Assembly (NCBI GenBank): GCA_964533495.1
Contig: CAZHJU010000049.1
Coordinates: forward strand, 1 to 15,918
Length of the DNA: 15,918 bases
DNA from: Ga0077527 sp964533495
GTDB taxonomy: Bacteria > Pseudomonadota > Gammaproteobacteria > Burkholderiales > SG8-41
Reading direction: 5' to 3'
How positions within the stretch are numbered: position 1 is the stretch's first letter; each line of letters begins with the position of its first letter. The translations under genes were made by a program, and so were the position numbers. Shown in pieces: positions 12,148 to 15,918 of this stretch. The notes under the pieces are model-generated. The model searched no databases, was not told the DNA's origin, and was given only the letters and a program-made list of their open reading frames with translations.

Positions 12148-12774
12148 GTGGCCAGGAATCTCGATGCAAAGTGCCGGCAATGCCGTCGCGAAGGCGAGAA
12201 ACTCTTCCTCAAGGGAGAGAAATGTTTCACGGATAAATGCGCGATCGAGCGCCGCAACTATCCGCCGGGCCAGCACGGCCAGAAAAACACCCGTCTTTCG
12301 GGTTACGGCGTGCAGCTCCGCGAGAAGCAGAAGGTGCGCCGCATCTACGGCATTCTCGAGGGGCAGTTCCGCAGGAGCTACAAGGACGCGGCCAGCAGCA
12401 AGGGCGTGACCGGCGAGGCGCTGCTGCAGAACCTCGAAAGCAGGCTGGACAGCGTGGCCTACCGCATGGGCTTCGGCGCTTCGCGCACGGAAGCGCGGCA
12501 GGTGGTGCGCCACAACGGCATCCTCGTCAACGGCAGGCGGGTGAACATCCCGTCGTACCAGTGCCGGCCGGGCGACGTCGTCGAGGTGACGCAGGCCGCG
12601 AAAGCGCAGCTGCGCATCAAGGGGGCGGCCGAAGCCGCGGAATCGCGCGGCTACCCGGAGTGGATCGAGGCGGATGCGAAGGCGCTGAAAGGCACTTTCA
12701 AGGCGCGCCCGCAGCGCTCGGAAATGCCCTCAACCATCAACGAGTCGCTCATCGTCGAGCTGTACTCGAAATAA
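12148..12774 (+). CDS. rpsD: 30S ribosomal protein S4, cysteine-containing form
   Basis: S4 starts assembly of the 16S 5' domain and, in E. coli, represses the alpha operon. The N-terminal region has Cys9, Cys12, Cys26 and Cys31 (CRQC and CFTDKC), the spacing of the zinc site known in Thermus S4, so this protein likely binds zinc. The YPPGQHGQ segment and the S4 RNA-binding domain (RLDSVAYRMGFGASRTEARQ, then HNGILVNGRRVNIPSY, about residues 97-140) are clear. It has 208 residues. The start is GTG 12148, with the strong AAGGAGAT seven or so bases upstream; the position matches the conserved MARNLD start. The alpha-block leader is too short for the E. coli-type S4 pseudoknot. Confidence 0.96.
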   Translation: MARNLDAKCRQCRREGEKLFLKGEKCFTDKCAIERRNYPPGQHGQKNTRLSGYGVQLREKQKVRRIYGILEGQFRRSYKDAASSKGVTGEALLQNLESRLDSVAYRMGFGASRTEARQVVRHNGILVNGRRVNIPSYQCRPGDVVEVTQAAKAQLRIKGAAEAAESRGYPEWIEADAKALKGTFKARPQRSEMPSTINESLIVELYSK

Positions 12775-12795
12775 TCTGCGAGAGGTAGACCAGTC

Positions 12796-13773
12796 ATGTC
12801 CAGCAGCGCTTTTCTCAAGCCTCGGATCATCGATGTGCAGGCCGTGTCGCCGTTCCATGCCAAGGTCACGATGGAGCCGTTCGAGCGGGGCTATGGCCAC
12901 ACGCTCGGCAACGCCCTGCGCCGCACGCTGCTGTCCTCGATGCCCGGCTACGCCGCGACCGAGGTCAAGATTGCCGGTGTCCTGCACGAATACTCCACGA
13001 TCGACGGCGTCCAGGAGGACGTGGTCGACATCCTGCTCAACCTGAAGGGCATCGTGTTCCGCCTGCACAACCGCGACGAGGCGATCCTGACGCTGAAGAA
13101 GGCGGGCGAGGGCGTCGTGACCGCGGCCGACATCGAGCCGATGCACGATGTCGAGATCGTCAATCCCGATCACGTCATTGCGCACCTCACCGCCGGCGGC
13201 AAGCTCGACGTGCAGATCAAGGTCGAAAAGGGCCGCGGCTACGTGGCGGCAGTGACCCGCCGCGGCGCGGAAGACACCCGCAGCGTCGGTGGCCTGATGC
13301 TGGATGCCTCCTACGGCCCGGTGCGCCGCGTCAGCTACGCGGTGGAGTCGGCGCGCGTCGAGCAGCGCACCGACCTCGACAAGCTGGTGATCGACATCGA
13401 AACCAACGGCGCCATCGATCCGGAAGAGGCGGTGCGCTACGCCGCCCGCGTGCTGGTCGAGCAGTTGTCGGTCTTCGCCGACCTGAAGGGCACGCCGGCG
13501 CTGATCGAAGAGAAAAAGGCGACGCAGATCGATCCGGTCCTGCTGCGCCCGGTGGACGATCTGGAACTCACGGTCCGTTCGGCCAACTGCCTGAAGGCGG
13601 AGAACATCTACTACATCGGCGACCTGATCCAGCGCACCGAAACGGAACTGCTGAAGACCCCGAATCTGGGCCGCAAGTCGCTGAACGAGATCAAGGAAGT
13701 GCTGGCCTCCCGCGGACTCACGCTGGGGATGAAGCTGGAAAACTGGCCGCCTGCCGGCCTCGAAAAGGTTTAA
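12796..13773 (+). CDS. rpoA: RNA polymerase alpha subunit
   Basis: Alpha dimerises to start RNA polymerase assembly and its C-terminal domain contacts UP elements and activators. The N-terminal domain contains FERGYGHTLGNALRRTLLSSMPG (residues 29-51), the dimer and beta-contact region. After a linker at about 230-245, the C-terminal domain holds RSANCLKAENIYYIGDL; Arg261, Asn264 and Lys267 match E. coli Arg265, Asn268 and Lys271, the DNA-contacting residues. The end, SRGLTLGMKLENWPPAG, is typical. It has 325 residues against 329 in E. coli. GAGAGGTAGA precedes the ATG. rplQ follows after nine bases. Confidence 0.98.
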   Translation: MSSSAFLKPRIIDVQAVSPFHAKVTMEPFERGYGHTLGNALRRTLLSSMPGYAATEVKIAGVLHEYSTIDGVQEDVVDILLNLKGIVFRLHNRDEAILTLKKAGEGVVTAADIEPMHDVEIVNPDHVIAHLTAGGKLDVQIKVEKGRGYVAAVTRRGAEDTRSVGGLMLDASYGPVRRVSYAVESARVEQRTDLDKLVIDIETNGAIDPEEAVRYAARVLVEQLSVFADLKGTPALIEEKKATQIDPVLLRPVDDLELTVRSANCLKAENIYYIGDLIQRTETELLKTPNLGRKSLNEIKEVLASRGLTLGMKLENWPPAGLEKV

Positions 13774-13782
13774 GAGGGCATC

Positions 13783-14175
13783 ATGCGTCATCGTCACGGG
13801 TTAAGGAAACTCAATCGCACCAGCAGCCATCGCCTGGCGATGCTGCGCAACATGGCGAATTCGCTGCTGCGCCATGAGGCGATCAAAACCACGCTGCCCA
13901 AGGCCAAGGAGCTGCGGCGCGTCGTTGAACCGATCATCACGCTGGGCAAGAAGCCCACGCTGGCCAACCGCCGTCTGGCGTTCGACCGCCTGCGCGACCG
14001 CGAAAACGTGGTCAAGCTGTTCGAACTGCTGGGCCCGCGCTACGCCAAGCGCAACGGCGGCTACCTGCGCATCCTGAAGTTCGGATTCCGCAAGGGCGAC
14101 AATGCGCCGATGGCCTATGTCGAACTGCTCGACCGTCCGGAAGCGGCGGAGACCAAGCCGGAAGCCGCGGGCTGA
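13783..14175 (+). CDS. rplQ: 50S ribosomal protein L17
   Basis: L17 lies near the peptide exit, beside L22 and L32. The start MRHRHGLRKLNRTSSHRLAMLRNMANSLLRHEAIKTTLPKAKELRRVVEPIITL is diagnostic in its two conserved halves, and GGYLRILKFGFRKGDNAPMAYVELLDR ends the fold. The length of 130 is close to the usual 127-131, with a short Glu/Ala/Lys/Pro tail. AGAGGGC precedes the ATG. It is the last gene of the superoperon; the terminator starts about 20 bases after its stop. Confidence 0.97.
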   Translation: MRHRHGLRKLNRTSSHRLAMLRNMANSLLRHEAIKTTLPKAKELRRVVEPIITLGKKPTLANRRLAFDRLRDRENVVKLFELLGPRYAKRNGGYLRILKFGFRKGDNAPMAYVELLDRPEAAETKPEAAG

Positions 14176-14195
14176 GCCGTTTCGGCCAGTGAATG

Positions 14196-14223
14196 AAAAA
14201 GCCGGGCGATGCCCGGCTTTTTT
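14196..14223. terminator. Bidirectional intrinsic terminator after rplQ
   Basis: AAAAA, then GCCGGGC (14201-14207), a GAT loop and GCCCGGC (14211-14217), then six T (14218-14223). The seven-base-pair GC stem with A and T runs on both sides works equally well for the + strand superoperon and for the convergent - strand glycerate kinase transcript. The 73 bases from 14224 to the end of the kinase gene are strikingly A/T-rich and hold only a small GTTGC/GCAAC repeat (14224-14234); I see no gene there. Confidence 0.93.
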
Positions 14224-14296
14224 GTTGCTGCAACGACAAGTGCCGCAAAAATATAAAAAGTTGTTTAAAATCAATAATTTATTAATTTTCCCCGAC

Positions 14297-15577
14297 TCAG
14301 GCTACCAGAATGACGCGGTAGTCGTTGACGTTGGTGCGCGTGGGACCGGTCACGACGAGGTCGCCGGTGGCCTCGAAAAAGCAGTAGGCATCGTTCTGTT
14401 GCAGCAATGATGCCGGGTCGAGCTGCCGGCGCCGGGCACGCTGCAGTATTTCCGGGTCCAGCATGGCGCCGGCATTGTCTTCGGAGCCGTCGATGCCGTC
14501 GGTATCGCAGGCCAGCGCGTGGATGCCGGGCATCCCGTCAAGCTCCACGGCTAGCGACAGCAGGAACTCGGCGCAGCGGCCGCCGCGCCCCTGGCCGCGG
14601 ACCGTGACCGTGCATTCACCGCCGGAAATCAGCGCGACCGGCGCAGCCCATGGCGAGCCGTGCTGCCGGACCTGCCGCGCCAGCGCGGCGTAGACCTTGG
14701 CGACCTCCCGTGCCTCCCCGGTCACCGAATCGCCGAGAACGGCGGGCGTGATGCCCTGGCCGCGGAAATAGTCCGCCGCGGCCTGCAGCGACCGGCCGGC
14801 CGTGGCGATCACCCGGTTTTCGGTGTTCGCGAATACGCGGTCGCCGGGCTTCGGAGTCTCCGCGATTACGCCGCGCGCGCCGTCCGCGAGATGCGCGGCA
14901 ACGGCTGCCGGCGCTTCGACGCCGTAACGTTCGAGCACCGCGAGGACATCCGCGAACGTCGTCGGATCTGGCGCGCAGGGGCCGGAGGCGATGTGCGTCG
15001 GATCGTCCCCGGTGACGTCGGAAATCACCAGCGCATGGACCGGTGCGCGCGATGCCGCGGCCAGGCGTCCGCCCTGGATCGCCGACAGGTGCTTGCGCAC
15101 CGTGTTCATGGACTGGATCGGCGCGCCGGAGCGCAGAAGCTGGCGGGTGACTGCCTTCAGATCCGCCATCGCAATGCCTTCGGCCGGCAGCGACAGCAGG
15201 CTGGAGCCGCCGCCGGAGACCAGCACCAGCAGGAGATCCTGCGCGGTGAGCGTTTTCGCCCTGTTCAGGATATCCGCCGCCGCCTGCTCGCCGGCCGCGT
15301 CCGGCACCGGATGCCCGGCTTCGATCACTGCGATGCGGCTGGTCTGCAGGCCGTGCCGGTAACGCGTGATGACTAGTCCTTCCAGCGGCGCCGCGGCGGG
15401 CCAGTGCCGTTCGACGGCCAGCGCCATCGCCGCGGCCGCCTTGCCGGCGCCGACGACCAGCGTCCGGCCTTTCGGCGGCGCGGGCAGATGGGTCGGCACG
15501 ATGCGCAGCGGGTCGGCTGCCGCCAGCGCGGCCGCGTAACTCTCTTCGAGCATCCGGCGTGCCTGCGCGGGATTCAT
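14297..15577 (-). CDS. gck: Glycerate 2-kinase (GK-II family, MOFRL domain)
   Basis: This enzyme phosphorylates D-glycerate with ATP to 2-phosphoglycerate, feeding the product of glyoxylate, serine or tartrate breakdown into central metabolism. The 426 residues have the two-domain family layout: an N-terminal domain with VVGAGKAAAAMA (41-52, Lys46), LVSGGGSSLLSLP (119-131), and ISDVTGDDPTHIASGP (185-200); and a C-terminal MOFRL domain from about 313 with ISGGECTVTV, GRGGRCAEFLLS, ACDTDGIDGSEDNAGA (356-371) and VVTGPTRTNVNDYRVILV. Older databases call such proteins TtuD or putative hydroxypyruvate reductase; kinase is better supported. The start overlaps the uvrA stop as ATGA, with no good ribosome binding site, implying coupling to uvrA. 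It converges on rplQ. The physiological substrate source cannot be told from this window. Confidence 0.92.
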   Translation of the reverse strand: MNPAQARRMLEESYAAALAAADPLRIVPTHLPAPPKGRTLVVGAGKAAAAMALAVERHWPAAAPLEGLVITRYRHGLQTSRIAVIEAGHPVPDAAGEQAAADILNRAKTLTAQDLLLVLVSGGGSSLLSLPAEGIAMADLKAVTRQLLRSGAPIQSMNTVRKHLSAIQGGRLAAASRAPVHALVISDVTGDDPTHIASGPCAPDPTTFADVLAVLERYGVEAPAAVAAHLADGARGVIAETPKPGDRVFANTENRVIATAGRSLQAAADYFRGQGITPAVLGDSVTGEAREVAKVYAALARQVRQHGSPWAAPVALISGGECTVTVRGQGRGGRCAEFLLSLAVELDGMPGIHALACDTDGIDGSEDNAGAMLDPEILQRARRRQLDPASLLQQNDAYCFFEATGDLVVTGPTRTNVNDYRVILVA

Positions 15578-15918
15578 GGCAGCACCGGTTCGAGATGGGC
15601 GCCGGTGTGGCTGTCGGCGCAGGCCGCGATGGCTTCCGGTGGCCCCTCCGCGATGATGCGCCCGCCGCCGTCGCCGCCCTCCGGGCCGAGGTCGATGACC
15701 CAGTCCGCGGTTTTGATCACGTCGAGATTGTGCTCAATGACGACGATGGTGTTGCCGTGGTCGCGCAGCCGGTGCAGCACGCGCAGCAGCAGGTCGATGT
15801 CGTGGAAATGCAGCCCCGTCGTCGGTTCGTCGAGGATGTACAGCGTGCGCCCGGTGTCGCGCTTGGACAGCTCCAGCGCGAGCTTCACGCGCTGCGCCTC
15901 GCCGCCCGACAGCGTGGT
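15574..15918 (-). CDS. uvrA: UvrABC excinuclease subunit A, C-terminal end (partial)
   Basis: UvrA is the damage-sensing ATPase of nucleotide excision repair. Only the last 114 residues and the stop are here; the gene continues beyond the window edge and the frame is open to base 15918. Visible are the ABC signature LSGGEAQRVKLALELSKRD, the Walker B region LYILDEPTTGLHFHDI, the H-loop histidine in VVIEHNLDVIKTADWVIDLGPEGGDGGG and the end SHTGAHLEPVLP, all typical of the second ATPase domain. The TGA overlaps the glycerate kinase start by four bases, so the two are probably one transcript whose promoter lies outside this window. Confidence 0.96.
   Translation of the reverse strand, partial: TTLSGGEAQRVKLALELSKRDTGRTLYILDEPTTGLHFHDIDLLLRVLHRLRDHGNTIVVIEHNLDVIKTADWVIDLGPEGGDGGGRIIAEGPPEAIAACADSHTGAHLEPVLP

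Noticed and set aside
14235..14296. A/T-rich stretch between the terminator and the glycerate kinase end as a promoter or origin
   Set aside because: It lies between two convergent gene ends, has no well-spaced hexamer pair, and contains no repeated boxes; it fits a 3' untranslated region.
1..15918. Mobile element, CRISPR array, tRNA, rRNA or defence genes
   Set aside because: No transposase, integrase, direct-repeat array, attachment site or RNA gene pattern was seen; all sequence is accounted for by housekeeping genes and short gaps.

Overview
The window looks like chromosomal housekeeping DNA from a GC-rich betaproteobacterium. The evidence is the EF-Tu C-terminus (REGGRTVGAGVVAKIIE), infA sitting between secY and rpmJ, a long cysteine-poor S14, and high sequence similarity of every ribosomal protein to beta/gammaproteobacterial forms. 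I cannot name the genus.

Layout: bases 1-14175 on the + strand are one unbroken translation-gene superoperon. It runs as the 3' end of tuf, then the S10 block (rpsJ, rplC, rplD, rplW, rplB, rpsS, rplV, rpsC, rplP, rpmC, rpsQ), the spc block (rplN, rplX, rplE, rpsN, rpsH, rplF, rplR, rpsE, rpmD, rplO, secY, infA, rpmJ) and the alpha block (rpsM, rpsK, rpsD, rpoA, rplQ). Most gaps are 0-23 bases and several genes overlap at ATGA or TAATG junctions. Only three gaps are larger. The rpsJ-rplC gap (379-469) holds an intrinsic-terminator-like hairpin plus a second fold that would cover the rplC ribosome binding site. The rpsQ-rplN gap (5227-5373) holds a sigma70-type promoter and a folded leader. 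The rpmJ-rpsM gap (11291-11354) holds a near-consensus sigma70 promoter with a very short leader. A strong symmetrical terminator after rplQ (14196-14223) closes the cluster.

Convergent to it, on the - strand, are a glycerate 2-kinase gene (14297-15577) and the 3' end of uvrA (15574-15918, running off the window). These two overlap by four bases and are probably one transcript.

The genes make small- and large-subunit ribosomal proteins, the SecY translocon channel, IF-1 and the RNA polymerase alpha subunit, so synthesis of ribosomes, transcription machinery and the protein export channel is co-ordinated. No mobile element, CRISPR array, tRNA, rRNA or phage gene was seen. No new multi-gene system is present. 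The most notable points are a 50-residue Ala/Lys/Pro-rich N-terminal extension on ribosomal protein L5, the possible relocated attenuator between rpsJ and rplC, and the long-range fold in the rplN leader.
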